Assembly: GCA_031772625.1 (NCBI GenBank)
Contig: CM062816.1
Coordinates: forward strand, 1,669,275,058-1,669,339,057
DNA from: Pinus tabuliformis
Taxonomy: Eukaryota; Streptophyta; Pinopsida; Pinales; Pinaceae
Reading direction: 5' to 3'
DNA: 64,000 nucleotides
Positions within the stretch are counted from its first letter, which is position 1; each line of letters begins with the position of its first letter. Positions 23,041 to 35,628 of this stretch are shown here, piece by piece. A program made the position numbers and the translations under genes. The notes beneath the pieces were generated by a model. The model was not told the DNA's origin. It ran no database searches and saw only the letters and a program-made list of their open reading frames with translations.

Positions 23041-23665
23041 TAGCTCAAATATTGTTTTTTTAATTAGGTGCCCATAAAAATGAGGACATCCATGTGAGTG
23101 AGAGGGAGTCAAGGGGGAATTTCCCAAGAAGAGATGTGGAGATTGCTTTCAAAGTAAGCATGTTGTGAGAGTCCAAATTGAAATATATTTGAAAGAATGA
23201 ATGTTGCTTTCGTCAGAGCTAAAGTAGGATAGTATGTAGCCACTTTCCACATGTACGGGGACAACTTCAACTACTAGGCAAGAGAAATAACTCATTTGTG
23301 AGAGAATGATGGCACCCAGGTGGACTTAAAACTACATTAAAAGGAGACCCATGAGAGTGTGGTGTTTGAACCTCTTGAGGGTTATAAGAAATGTACCTCT
23401 CTCTTGGTGGCTTTAATGTTTTTGGAAAGAAATCTATGATTATAGGGCCTTCAATTGGATATGAAATATTGCAACCTTTATTGTATACTAGCTTCAACAT
23501 GTAAGAGGTGCCTAGAGGTTGATTCCTTCTCAAGCTTGAAAATAATGTTAACCTATGCTATACGTACCATCATAATATTTGACCGGAGTCGAGACATTAG
23601 AATCAATATACAAACTGTCACAATGTAAGAATAAGTTGAATCCTAGAATATGAGAAATGATCAGG
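23041..23665. repeat. Diverged repeat R, copy 2, first part
   Basis: Aligns with 17315-17945 of copy 1: shared aaaatgaggaca/agac, gagaattt/ggaatttc.caag, aaggagacccatgaga, and aatcaatatacaaac..tcacaatgtaagaat.agttg. It breaks off after about 23665 and resumes at about 26515. Confidence 0.6.
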
Positions 23666-26514
23666 TTGATTTTTTTTTTGACTCCTTGCTGATGACTTTT
23701 TCCTGACAAAGGAAATGAACCACCACTGAGAGAGAATTTGATGGGGAACACGAAATAATCTCCTTGTTTTTATATAGGTGTTACTACACTTTTTTTTGTA
23801 ACCTTGGCAAGACTACATCTTCATCATGTCTAATATATCACCCCGATCAGGGTGGGGAATTGAAATGGTGAATTCACATCAAGGAGTACCTTAACAGAGC
23901 ACCCAATCACAGTCTATCCAAGGCCCTGTGGACTACTACTCTCTTGATATAAGAAATATTCTTCGTTTCACCTTATAGTAATGCAATGGGTAAGTGCTAA
24001 ACAACAAACCCCCAACAAATCTTCCAATAAAGCTATCATTTAATAGATTTACTTGTTAAGAACATCATCTTGTCATAGAAAGAAAAGGTAATAAATATAA
24101 CTGCAAAATATTTTATCTACAAAGTTTTCTATCAATAGATATTTTCCCTTCCTCTTAAAATAACGTGAATACAAAATTAACCACGACTTTGTGAGATGGA
24201 AGGAAAATAAAATGGATAAATCATTTGAGAATTGTCAAGGACTGCTTTGTTAATATCAAAAGAGTTTGTAACACATCCTCTCCTCAGGAATCGATTGATA
24301 CATCAACCATACAAATCAATAAAAACAAGATGACACTTAAATAGTTCTTTGTGGGAGAAATTAATAATAATATCCCAAGTGTAACAAGTTTAACAATGTT
24401 TGAAATAAGAGAGTTGAACTAACCATAACAATATCTCAATGACAATTAGATAAACTGAAATAATATTGCATTTTATTTCAAGGATTTTGCTCCTATGGAC
24501 TTGGAATATCATGGTAAATGCCTAGAAGAATACAAAGAGATAATGAATCCTAAATGTTCTTGTTGTAAAGCATACATGGAAAATTTAATGGAAAGTAATA
24601 GACAACATAAACCACGAGGGAGAAAGTCAAGCATGCTAATTCACAAATGTTGGAAAGGCAAAAAGTGCCTCTAGCAAACTTACTTCTTCTCATGAAACTG
24701 CTTCATGGCTAGGGATTTATCCCCTTTATGCAATGGATTGAAATCCTTTTGGTAGATATGAATTTTGATATTTGTCCCCCAAACTAGGGTACATTTTAAA
24801 CATTCAAAAATTCCTTTTAATAAACCATTTTTCATAAATAAAATGCTACTAAGCCAGAAATAGTCATGAATGTGTTTTAATATTTTGGGCATGATAACTA
24901 CCATTCCTATTGATTTTTAAAGAGTCCTCCAATCTAATAATTATTTCGTAGATTGATCTTATCTTACATTCATTGTTCATCATAAAAAAATTGCATGGTG
25001 AAATTCAACAGAAAAAACAATATGCCAGAAGATCATAAAGAGGCAACCACACAAGAACACATTATTTTACCCTAGGAAAACCCACATGGGGAAAACCCAA
25101 CAACCTTTTCAATAGAGAAATCTTTTCAACAAAGATACATCTTAGTCAATAACAAGGTCAAACTTGGTCCATCCTCCTAGTTAAGTCACTTGCCCAAGGA
25201 GTAGATCAGGCCTTTTTCCTTCCTCAAATTTTGCTCTCTTTCACCATATAAATTCGTCTTCATTCTAATCCTCAAATTTGCCTTCTTTCTTCGAACCAAT
25301 TTTTCCTTAGACCTTGGATGCCTCAATCCTTTATCTTCACTAACATCATAGATGATTGAGTTGCTTACTTGGAGAGGGACGAAATGATGCCAATATATAG
25401 TGTCCTGGGAAGTCAAATAGGTGCTTCTGGAAGCTAGGTTGACTTGACTAGGAGGAGGCCAACTTCATATTTTTGAGCCAAAAAATTAACTTTTACAAAT
25501 TTAAATTTTTCTCTTTTCACTAAGGACACGAAGAGCATGCCTTCTAAAATTTGACTTTTGACCCAAGGATGAAGAAGATGCTTTACAAAATATAAATACA
25601 TCAAAATATTAATTATTAATATTGACCATAGTTAAAAAAAAAATTAACAATTCCATCCATGGAAAATAATTCTAGGTTGTTCTTCATGTCTCTAGCTTTC
25701 CAATGAGCTCTCATTTTCTCAATTTGGATACCTGGAGCTTCTATTATTATGTCTAGAAGATTGGGTCTTAGCAAGCGTTGATATATTCTCCACATGAATC
25801 TCTAGCTCTTGAATTGCAAATTTTCCCTATTTGTCCCACATGTATTGGGGGAGTGTACTCATGGTATGTGTATAAAGAAATGATTTCACAATATTGTTTG
25901 TATCTGAAGTTGAGAGAGACATGGAACCTTGTGTAGCTCGTGCATAATGCAAGCTTTTGGTCCCCACCTCAACGCCTTATCATCATGCTAAATCAGAACC
26001 CAGTAATCCATGTCCAACCAATACCTTCCATGGTTTATGATAGGAGAGGTATCTCGCAAATAGATGGCAAAATGGATAAAATGAAAATTGAATGAAAAAT
26101 AAAGAACACATTATAATGAAATTAATGGATAAATGATAATAAAAAATGGATAAAAAATGATTCTTGCAAAATGGCGATATCTCAGGCATATTACCTTTGT
26201 TTTTGATTTGGAAAAATGTTGGATGAAGCCAGCACATAGGTCTATCCAATGAGATGGTGATCACAACAAATTTCTTTTCTTTTGCTATTATTTGATTTTA
26301 TATTGTTGAAAATAGAAACCATCCTTGTTGGCCTTGCTAAAGAAGAAATACAACATCCTACATTGACAATGAATTCTTAAATACTTTAGGTGTCTTCATA
26401 ATTAATACATGAGAATCATCTAGCACTTTCCAACTTTTAGATTTGGTCCCCATTTGATCAAGTATGAATTGAAATCACTATAGTTGTTGGGTGTTAGAAA
26501 ACACATCAAAGCTC
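23666..26514. other. Segment inserted within repeat R copy 2
   Basis: About 2.85 kb absent from R copy 1. It begins near a T run (gattttttttttgactcc). No coding frame, LTR pair or terminal inverted repeat was recognised. A bracketed acccacatggggaaaaccca stretch (25079-25098) resembles LTR leader sequences of plant retroelements. A run of ATGGATAAA-like near-repeats lies at about 26080-26160. Could be a non-autonomous element, but the edges are not defined. Confidence 0.35.
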
Positions 26515-27480
26515 CCCTTGGCTAATTTGAGGCCTTCCATCTTTGATGTATAAGGGAGCTAAGGTAGTGATAACCTTTAAACATAACCCTAGAATAAAAT
26601 GCACCAAGTTGATAGGGGAAAGCTTACTAGAGACATATAAAATTGTGTCCCATGAAACCAAAATAAGGTTTAAATCATAATGTAACTAACCAAGATTTTG
26701 ACATGGAAGATTAGTTCACCAATCAGTAAGAGACTTGAGATTTCCCTTGTACAAATCATAGATAATGGTTTAGTTAGGTAGAAACCATGAATAACATTGA
26801 TATAACACAATCATATTTCAAGTTTAATGACTTTAGAGGTGAGGAATGTAGAAGGTGGGGATGAGACCATGTAGATAAGGATAGAGTTAAACCATAATAA
26901 GATTCATGGACCAAGATGACCAATCAAAAATAGATGGTAAGTGCAAATATTGACAATTCTCATGAGGAGGCTCATTGGTTATAAGGGTGGGATGCAATTG
27001 ACTAGTATATTCTCTAGAAAAAACATGTAAGGTGACTCAATACTAATGTTTTCAAGAAGGATAACAAGGATTTCTACCAAAATAATGGGATAAATTTAAT
27101 TAGTTGATGCTTTCCTAGTTTTGATTTTTTCGTAACAATCAATGGTGGGTCCCCTTGAGGGGATAAGTGATCAAAGGAATATAATGCATGTGACCTATTA
27201 TTCATGGATAAGATGAATGACCAACTAAGTGTGGTGAAGCATTAGCATAATAAACCATAAAAAATATGAAATGCTTAGGAATTTGTAGTGAACAGGTCAA
27301 CAAGATGATGGGAGGAAAATATGAGATTTTTCTTGTGACATGATGGACTATAAGGACTCTCAATTTCAAAGGGGGGAGGAGTGGTATAAGTTCCAACATG
27401 CAATAGGGTACTAAATCAACACAACCCATGAAGACGAGGGACTACCATTTGACAAGTGCGTGATGCAACTTAGACAATAC
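26515..27480. repeat. Diverged repeat R, copy 2, second part
   Basis: Aligns with about 17985-19075 of copy 1: shared cccatgaaaccaaaataagg, catgaataacattg, tgagatcatgtagataaggat, aggggataa and the closing gtgatgcaact/gatgatgcagct. Non-coding or pseudogenic. Confidence 0.6.
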
Positions 27481-27694
27481 AAGGAGAAAATTTTGTAGTG
27501 GAACTTTTATGGAACCTCCCTAAAAAATTATCATTATTTATTTATAATGGAGGTTACTGGCGAAGGTGGGATATCAAAGGTTTTCACAGAGGTTTCTTCG
27601 ATGGTGCGCCTAACTCAACATGATGCTTTGGTGCATGACATGATATAACACACCCAATGTTGATATAGTAAAGGGAATCAATAACTATAATATT

Positions 27695-29349
27695 ATAAAA
27701 TAATGAAAGATCTATTTTTTTAAAATAAAATAAAATTCATATCGATTCTTGAAAATAAATGAAAAGCATCATTTCATGTGTGAAGGACATACCTGATCAT
27801 GTTAGAAAATTTACTATTTAACAAAAACATTTAATTACAAAAAACTAAAACATTTGACTAGTGCACTTGAAAATACAAATAGCATCAATGCATATATATA
27901 ATGCATCACATGCTTAGGTCTTACAAGATATAGATTTTCATTTAAAAAAAATAAAATAGTTCACCAATGTGTTCTTATGCCCCTAAATGCAACAATTCAT
28001 ATATATCATGGGCACACCATGAAAGGGTAAAATAAAAACAAACTACCAAACCAAATTTCATTTTCACATTACTTTTTGTGCTTCCAACCACTAACATAAG
28101 CACCAATCCTCTCCTCCTTATACAATTTCCCAGTTTTTAGTGCTCTACAATGTTGCTTCTTAGTTTGATAACTTCATCAATCGATTGAATTCATTTTCAA
28201 ATATGGAAAATAGTGTACATTTTAGTTTTTCCTCTACAAGGAAAAAAGTTCTCCTTAGGTGGGAAGCATCCAAGTAAATTCTTTTATCTCCTTATTTTCA
28301 ATTTCATTATACTAAAATTTGCAATTAGGCTTAAATTTGGCCATTTTTACATTTATTTTTAAAAATTTGCATGGTGTACTTCATAGGTTTGGCTCATAAT
28401 TTATAGGAAGCAACAAACCATTGCATCTAGGAGGACACCCCATTAATGATGTGTTATGAAGAATAAAACACCTAAATGCTTCAAAAAGCAATAACAATGT
28501 GTTGTGTGCTAGAAGATGCATCGATATGCATTGATGTGATTCATGACTATATCAACATAAATGCCTTTGGGTGACACCCTGTTACCAGTGTGTTATAAAA
28601 CAAAAAGCATTTAAATAGCCTTCTTAGGTTCATGGCATGTCTCGTCTTAGAAGAGGGACTGATGTGCATATTGGTGTGTTTGTTGACAATATGCACATTG
28701 TTGTGTTATAAATTACAATGTAGCAAAAGGATGGTGTGTGTAGTTTTACTAAAGACACCATTGTGCAAATTTGTATGTGTGTGTGTGTGTCTATATTTCA
28801 CTATTTCATTATAAAATAACCATCATTATAAAACAAAAAGCATTAAAATAACCATTTCATATTCATGGCACGTCTCATCTTAGAAGAGGCATTGATGTGC
28901 ATATTGGTGTGTTTGTTGACAATATAGCAAAAGGACGATGCATTTAGTTTTATCTTAGACACCATTATGCAAATTTGTGTGTGTGTGTGTGTGTATTTGA
29001 ATATTTCATTATAAAATAATGAAGTATCTCTTAAGAAAAAATGCATATTAGTTCTTGACAATAAATTAAAAGCATCAATACATGTGTGAAGGACATACCC
29101 AATCATGTTAGAACAATTTGCTATTTTTCACTATTTCATTATAAGTAAATCATCATTATAAAACAAAAAGCATTAAAATAACCATTTTAGATTCATGGCA
29201 TGTCTCATCTTAGAAGAGGAATGGATGTGCATATTGGTGTGTTTGTTGACAATATGCACATTGTCGTGTTATAAATTATATTGTAGCAAAAGGACGATGC
29301 ATGTAGTTTTATCATAGACACCATTGTGCAAATTTGTGTGTGTGTGTGT
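27695..29349. repeat. Repeat S, copy 1, with internal 230-330-bp subrepeats
   Basis: Its first 1.07 kb is repeated in copy 2 (29350-29753 plus 35629-36325), so the two copies are a tandem duplication. Inside, a block starting ttataaaacaaaaagcat recurs at 28593, 28826 and 29156 (and once in copy 2 near 36156), each followed by catggc-tgtctc-tcttagaagagg and by GT runs at about 28776-28790, 28977-28993 and 29337-29351. No protein-coding signal. Confidence 0.8.
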
Positions 29350-29753
29350 GTATTTCAATATGTCACTATAAAATAATGAAGTATCTCTTTAAAAAAATGC
29401 ATATTTGTTCTTGACAATAAATTAAAAGCATGAATGCATGTGTGACGGACATACCCAATCATGTTAGAACAATTTACTATTTAAAAAAAACTTTTAATTA
29501 CAAAAAAGTAAAGCATTTGACCAGCGCATTTGAAAATACATACAACATCTATGCATATATATATAATAAATCACATGCTTAGGTCTTACAAAATATAGAT
29601 TTTCATTGTGAAAAAAATAACATAGTTCACCAATGTGTTCCTATACTCCCAAATGCACCAGTGCATGTATATCATGGGCGCACCATGAAAGGGTAAACTA
29701 AAAACAAACTTCCAAACCAAATTTCATTATCACATTTCATTTTTTGCTTCCAA
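29350..29753. repeat. Repeat S, copy 2, left part (interrupted by gypsy-2)
   Basis: Matches 27695-28098 of copy 1, for example tcacatgcttaggtcttaca and atcatgggc-caccatgaaagggtaaa. It is cut within cttccaa|ccact by gypsy-2 and continues at 35629. Confidence 0.85.
29749..29753. repeat. Target-site duplication of gypsy-2 (left)
   Basis: tccaa here pairs with ttcaa at 35624-35628 (4 of 5). The uninterrupted copy of S at 28083-28100 reads cttccaaccact, confirming the insertion point. Confidence 0.85.
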
Positions 29754-30087
29754 TGTTATGCAACAACTCATAAAAGAGAAGAAAAGATAGATCAACGACT
29801 TGAAAAATAGCTTCTTCGAGGGGGAAAACTCCTTTTCATCACGTAAATGAACAATTCTTGGATGTTTCAAATGATAATACCTCCTTGGTATATATAGGAA
29901 CCTAAGGGGTCAATATAATCACATCCTACATAACAATAATAATGTAAGGGCACAACAATAACAATAGTGGGCTTCTATGGGGCACAATAATAACAACATG
30001 GGGGATAGATGGGCATAACAATAACAATAGGTGGCTACACTAACAATAACAATAAGGGGAATACACTAGTATTATAGGGACCTAACG
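29754..30087 (-). repeat. Gypsy-2 3' LTR
   Basis: 334 bp, TGTTATGCAA to CCTAACG (final A changed to G). Aligns with 35288-35623. It has TATATATA at about 29889-29897 (either strand) and a string of ACAATAAC repeats near its right end. Confidence 0.9.
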
Positions 30088-30100
30088 TGCCCCTCTCCCT
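30088..30100 (-). promoter_or_regulatory. Gypsy-2 polypurine tract
   Basis: AGGGAGAGGGGCA on minus, touching the 3' LTR. Confidence 0.8.
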
Positions 30101-31249
30101 AAAAAAAGTGGTCCTAAATGCTTGAGTAGTTTCAAATGCTTCTGTATAAAATTCTCATCCTCCCATGTGGAATCTTCAACAGGTAAGTTCTTCCACATAA
30201 TGAGATACTCTGAAATTAATAGATTCCGTAGCTACCAAGTTCTTGTTTCTGTGACTGCTTTAGGCTCAACTATGATTTTTCCTTCTTTGTCAAGTTCTGG
30301 AAACACTATTTCAATTGGGAGCTTGTCACCTATAACCTTCTTTAAGCATGAAACATGGAAAACTAGGTGTACTCGAGAAGATGCAAGAAACTCCAATTTG
30401 TATGCCATAGTACCAATCTTTTGCAACACCTTGTAAGGACCATACTACTTGGGTGATAATCATTATCCTTAGCTTGCTTGAGGGACATTTGTTTGTATGG
30501 TTGTAGTCATAAAAATACCTAGTCGCCTACATCAAAACTTCTTTCACTACGATGGTGATCTGCCTATTGTTTCATTCGATTATGTGCCAGAGTGAGGTTA
30601 TCCTTTAAGAGTTGGAGAACTTGTTCTTGATGCTCGATGTGATCTTCCACTGCTTGAGGCTTAGAATTTTCTCTTAAAGATAATGTGATGAATGGTGGAT
30701 GATACCAATAAAGTGCCATAAATGGGGTCATTTTTGCTACAATATGGAAGGAAGTGTTATACCACCATTCAACTAGAGGTAACCACTTGACACATTGCGT
30801 TTTCTTTATCGGACACAAAGAAACGAAGATATCCTTCCAAACATTTGTTCAGTATCTCAGTTTCCCTGTAAGATTGAGGATGATAGGCTGAGCTATGAGC
30901 TAATTAAGTACCAAGACAAGAAAATAATTATATCCAATTTTTTCAGTGAAAATGGGATCTCTGTCATATACAAAAATCTTTGGGTTTCCATCTAGCTTTT
31001 GAATTGTTTCCATTCAATAGCAATTGTAGCGGCTTTAAAAGGATGAGATAATGCACAAAAGTGTGCATACTTGGTAAGTCTATCAACTACCACCAAGATG
31101 ACAGTCTTTCCTTCAGAATTGGGTAAACTTGTGATAAAATCCATTGAGACCTCCTCCCAATGCTGACTTGGAATGGCTAAAGGTTGTAATAGACTCACGG
31201 TCTTAAATGTCTCAACTTTGTTTTGATGGAAAACCAAACATTCTGCCAC
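30101..31249 (-). pseudogene. Gypsy-2 integrase and chromodomain remnant
   Basis: From 31249 down: the integrase core begins with SMDFITSLPNSEGKTVILVV and DRLTKYAHF (first catalytic Asp in MDFI). The middle core is scrambled by a frameshift between about 30990 and 30820. Then comes WLPLVEWWYNTSFH (30790-30750), a second shift near 30500, the C-terminal YKLEFLASSRVHLVFHVSCLKK region (30400-30340), and a chromodomain with EYLIMWKNLPVEDSTWED near 30195-30140. A TAG in the frame at about 30233 precedes the chromodomain. Chromodomains tether integrase to modified histones in chromoviruses. The gene is dead. Confidence 0.85.
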
Positions 31250-31333
31250 AAAATTATGAATATCAGATTTAAGGCCATCCCAAAAAACCCTTCTTGACCA
31301 TGTGGTAAGTTTTTAAAAATCTTGAGTGCCCTC

Positions 31334-32833
31334 CTAAGGGGGATGTGTGCAATTCCAAAAGAATATTTTTTTTGAGTTGGAAATTCTTACAAAGATATAA
31401 GCGATCTTTGTACCACAATGAATCATTTTTCCAGCTAATGTATTAGATATACTGGGATCTTGCTGCAACTTTTCAACAAGTGTCCACACCTCTTCGTCAT
31501 TCTTCCATTCATCCCTTGCTTTGGTTATCCAATCAGGTTGGATAATAGAAATGACACAAAGAAATGCTTCCAAATCCTCATCCCTTCTTGAGAGTGCATC
31601 TGCAACAACATTTTGCTTCCCTTTTTTGTAGATGATTTCAAAGTCATAACCCAACATCTTTGTGACCCATTTTTGTTTCTCTTCTAAAGATAATATTTGT
31701 TCCAAAAATTATTTAAGACTATCATGATTTGTTTTTACCTTGAAGTGTCTTCCCATTAGGTAAGGTCGCCATTGCTTTAGTGCATGTAGTATTGCAAACG
31801 TTTCCTTCTCATAAATAGGTTTGTGTAAATAATTTCCCTTGATTGGATGAATTTCAAAAGAAGTGGGTCTTCCTTCTTGCAATAAGACAACACCAATTCC
31901 ATTTCCTGAGGCATCACATTCCACAATAAAGGTTTTTGTGAAGTATGGCGTAGTTAAGACCGGTGCTTGGCACATTGCCGCTTTAAGATGTTCAAAGGAC
32001 TTAGTTGCTTCTAGAGTCCAATAAAATGCATATTTCTTCAGTAATGTTGTTAAAGGTGTTGCTATTCTCCCATAATTCTTAACAAACTTGCGATAATACC
32101 CCGTCAACCCGAGAAATCCTTGAAGATGATTTATGGTTGTGAGGATTTTCCATTCCTTAATGGCTTTAATTTTGTTAGGGTCTAACTTAACACCCTCATG
32201 AGATACAATATGACCCATATATTCCACCTCCTATACTCCAAAGAAACATTTGGAGGTTTTTGCATATAATTGTTTCTCCTCCAGTAGTTTGAGCACCCTG
32301 TCAACATGTTTAACATGATCCTTCCAATACTTGTTGTAGATTAGTATATCATAAAAAAATAATAATACAATTTTTCTAAGGAAGGTTTTGAAAATGGAAT
32401 TCATCAAAACTTGAAATGTGGAAGGTGCATTAGTAAGGCCAAAAGACATGACCAAAAATTCATAATGATCCTCATGAATTTTGAATGTTGTTTTCGGAAT
32501 GTCTTTAGTCTTCATTCTAATTTGATGATATTTTGAATGAAGATCCATCTTGGTGAAGTAAATTGCTCCATGTAATTCATCCAACAATTCATAAATTACA
32601 CGAATGGGAAATTTATCTTTAATAGTGATCTTCTTGAGCTCCCTATAATCCAGACACATACACCATGATCCATCCTTCTTGTGAATCAATACTACTAGAG
32701 AAAAGAAAGAAAATTGACTAGGTTGAATTATACCAGCCTCTAGCATTTCTACAACCATATGTTCAATTTCACTCTTTTGGACATAGGGATATATGTAAGG
32801 TCTGATATCTGGAGGAACACTTCCTAGAATCAA
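31334..32833 (-). pseudogene. Gypsy-2 reverse transcriptase and RNase H
   Basis: One frame interrupted by TAG at 32231-32233 and TAA at 31709-31711. RT blocks: VVLIHKKDGSWCMCLDYREL, KMDLHSKYHQIRM, FEFLVMSFGLTNAPSTFQ-like, and the catalytic box reading FFYDILIY, in which the first Asp of the usual DD pair has become Tyr. RNase H keeps FIVECDASGNGIGVVL and the YEKE glutamate motif, but the later TDH-type motif reads TNH. The frame then runs through the linker KKGKQNVVADALSRRDED. Loss of a catalytic Asp in RT means the enzyme was inactive even before the stops, or the change came afterwards. Stops at expected Gln or Tyr positions fit point decay. Confidence 0.88.
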
Positions 32834-32989
32834 ATGAATAACATGATCATGATCTTGAATAGGCGGGAGGCCTTTGGAAGTCTAAAATACCTTAAAATGT
32901 TTATCTAAGACTTTTTGGAGATATGGAGAAATAGATGATTTTGATGTTTGAACCTCTAGTGAGCATAATTGTGAAATTACACCCCTTTA

Positions 32990-33466
32990 TTATTTCTTCA
33001 GAAGCTTTGTCATGCCACGAGAGTTGATTATCTTTCTTGGTTTCCCTATGATACCCCTTAATTCAACTTCCTTTCCTTCCCAAAAAAAATTCAAGAAAGG
33101 TTCTTGAAAATTAAAAGCTATCATCCCCAAAGATTGTAACCATTGTACTCCTAGTACAACATCAACACCACCCATTAAAATGGAAAGCATTGGACTATTC
33201 AATACATATTCCCCCATGGTAAGGTTGATATTATGGCACTTTCTAGAGAAATTTATAGTTCCTCCATTTGCAACCATCACTTGACACTCTAGTGCTAGAT
33301 ATAGGAAGCAATTCAATTCGTTGGTTATCTTACAATGAATAAAATTATGGGTACTACCCGAATCATTCAGTACTATTACCTTTTCCTTCTTGATATATCC
33401 TTCTATATTGAGAGTTTGAGGAGTGGTAATTCCTGCCAATTCATTACAAGATATGGTCAAATTCAT
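32990..33466 (-). pseudogene. Gypsy-2 protease region
   Basis: 158 codons with the retropepsin motif DSGSTHNFIH (Asp near residue 35), preceded by LNIEGYIKKEKVIVL, and with the later MLSILMGGVDVVLGVQWLQSLG flap-to-helix region common in Ty3 proteases. It is in frame with gag upstream and RT downstream, separated only by stop codons, so it was once part of one polyprotein. Confidence 0.85.
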
Positions 33467-33541
33467 TTATTATTTCTCTAGGGTTGGTTCATGGTGTATA
33501 TCCTCCTCTTTTGATGTTTATTCTTCCTTTTCTTCCTCCTC

Positions 33542-34552
33542 TCAGTCTAGGTATAACAATTTATTCTCAACACACTTATGACCTTTAGTGTATTTTCTAT
33601 CACAAATGTAACAAAGACCTTTTTCTCTTTTTTCCTCCAATTGTTGTAGCGTCAAACTTGTAGGCTGTGGAAGGTTAGGAGCAACAACACTTCCATATTT
33701 ATAGTTGTGAGTGGTAAACTTCCTTGTTTCCATAATTTTTCTTTCAACTTTTCTTGCCACCCTGAATACCTTCTCCAATGAATCAGGTTCCCAAAGGTGA
33801 ATCTCATGTTGGATGTTATTCTTCAAAGTACCTACGAAGAATTCAATCCTATGCTCCTCCAGAATATCAGTTACCCTAATATTTAACTTTTGGAAGTCCT
33901 CAATGTGCTCCGCCATTGAACCCTTTTGTTTGAGATTGATCAATTGGCTAAAGAAGGTGTTGCTATTTGTATCCTCATAATGTGCAATCATTTCCTCTGT
34001 AAAAATTGACGAAGTGACAAGTGGATTACGAGAACAAAGCCATAGATACCATACAAACTGATTGGGTCCTAAATATAAAGATGCAATGCGTACCTTTTGT
34101 GCGTGTTGCACATCATGGAGATCAAATTATTATTCCATATGTAGTATCCATGCTACATGATCCTTGCCATCAAACTTCCTCATATCGATCTTTGGAATGT
34201 GGTGGGTTTTAAACCCAACATTGGAGTCTCTAAAATCATAATTCATATTCCTTTTGTCCTCATCATGATTTTCATGGATTATCTTGTCACCATTCGAAAG
34301 CTTTTCTTGCAACAACTTTGTCAATCCTTCCATCTTGACATTCATCATTGCTTCCACGTCTGCTTTTAAACCAACCTTCATATCTTCCATGTCTGCTTTT
34401 AAACCATCCTTCAAACCTTCCATGTCCCTTTTTAAGCCATCCATGTCCCATTTTAGTTCATATCTGGTTGCTCTTTGTGAGAGCGAAGTTTGTTGCACTT
34501 GGTCCTGTAATTTGGATATATCATGTTGCAATTCTTCCTCTTCATGAGTCAT
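33542..34552 (-). pseudogene. Gypsy-2 gag region
   Basis: Frame from ATG at 34552 with two adjacent TAA codons at 34127-34132. The N-terminal part has a coiled-coil-like stretch with repeated MDGLKRDMEGLKDGL heptads. The central part has FDGKDHVAWILHME, the retrotransposon-gag signature of chromoviruses, then a helical capsid region. Near the end is a CYICDRKYTKGHKC zinc knuckle (C-X2-C-X4-H-X4-C spacing is altered by one residue). It packages element RNA when intact. Confidence 0.82.
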
Positions 34553-35273
34553 AATAGAGTTTTCCGAGGGCTTAATGGGTGTATAATTATTTTGTTTGGG
34601 AGGAATTTTAGAACCAAATATTGATATATATGCTTCAATATGTCCTTTGAATCACTTCAAACTATTTTTCCAAACAAAATTTATGCATAATTTAAAAAAA
34701 TACACACCTTTTTCTTTCCTTTTAGGAGCTTGATATTGAAGGTGTTGTATGCCTGTAATTTCAGATATCCAAGGTCTGAAATTACATCTTGTGGTAGCCC
34801 TTTAATTCTTCTTTCCAATTCCACAAGTCAGATTGGTATTGGATTCTTCAAGATAAAGTTATGCCAAATCTCCCACAATGTTTATGGACTATTTTAGTAG
34901 AGCGAACCTGTATGGAATGCCACGTGTCACTGTTTCAGCCTTCGGCCCTGAAATTGATACACAAAAAACTACAGTTTGTGCTATTTTTGTGACCTTTTAA
35001 GAAATTCTAATACAATTCTTGAAACGAAAGTTGTGATGATTTTACCTTTGTTGCCTATTTGAGACTAAATTTTGGAGCATGAAGAAACCCTAACTTCTTT
35101 GAAAAATATCTCAGAAAATGTAGGGAACCATGATTTGAAATTTTGGCATGGAGTTTACCAATATTTTAGCTCTACCTGGTCGTAATTTCAGCTTCTAAAG
35201 CTTCATAGAAAAAAAAATTATAGCAAAAATTACACGATGACCCGTTTGAAGTAGCAAAACCCTAGAATCCAAA

Positions 35274-35285
35274 GATATGATACCA
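35274..35285 (-). promoter_or_regulatory. Gypsy-2 primer-binding site
   Basis: TGGTATCATATC on minus, two bases from the 5' LTR. It matches the initiator-Met PBS core TGGTATCA with later mismatches. Confidence 0.75.
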
Positions 35286-35287
35286 AA

Positions 35288-35623
35288 TGTTATGCAAGGA
35301 ACTCATAATACAAAAGAAAATATAGATAATTGAATTGAAAATAAATTCTTCAAGGGGCAAACCTCCTTTACATCACATAAATGAACAATTCTTAGATGAT
35401 TCAAATTATAAGATCTCATTGGTATATATAGGAGTCTAAGGGGTCACAATATAATCAGAGCCTACATAACAATAATAATATAAGGGCACATCAATAACAA
35501 TAATGGGCCTCTATGGGGCACAACAATAACAACATGGGGGATACATGAGCATAACAATAACAATATGGGGCTACATTAAAAATAACAATAAGGGGAATAC
35601 ACTAGTATTATAGGGACCTAACA
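35288..35623 (-). repeat. Gypsy-2 5' LTR
   Basis: 336 bp, TGTTATGCAAGG to CCTAACA, with TATATATA at about 35423-35430. Right flank ttcaa (35624-35628) is the target duplication. Confidence 0.9.
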
Positions 35624-35628
35624 TTCAA

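Larger units (their letters stand above)
29754..35623 (-). mobile_element. Gypsy-2: decayed chromodomain-type Ty3/gypsy element
   Basis: A 5870-bp element on minus. Two LTRs of about 335 bp are diverged by more than ten percent by eye, with a purine tract beside the 3' LTR, a degenerate initiator-Met PBS beside the 5' LTR, and gag-PR-RT-RNase H-IN-chromodomain in order. From 34552 to 30992 all pieces share one reading frame broken only by stop codons; real frameshifts appear only in the integrase region. The C-terminal chromodomain places it in the chromovirus branch. It is inserted in repeat S copy 2. Confidence 0.92.

Noticed and set aside
28593-29460. Regular repeats mistaken for a CRISPR-like array
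   Set aside because: Units of 230-330 bp with similar interiors and GT runs in plant DNA; no short repeat with unique spacers.
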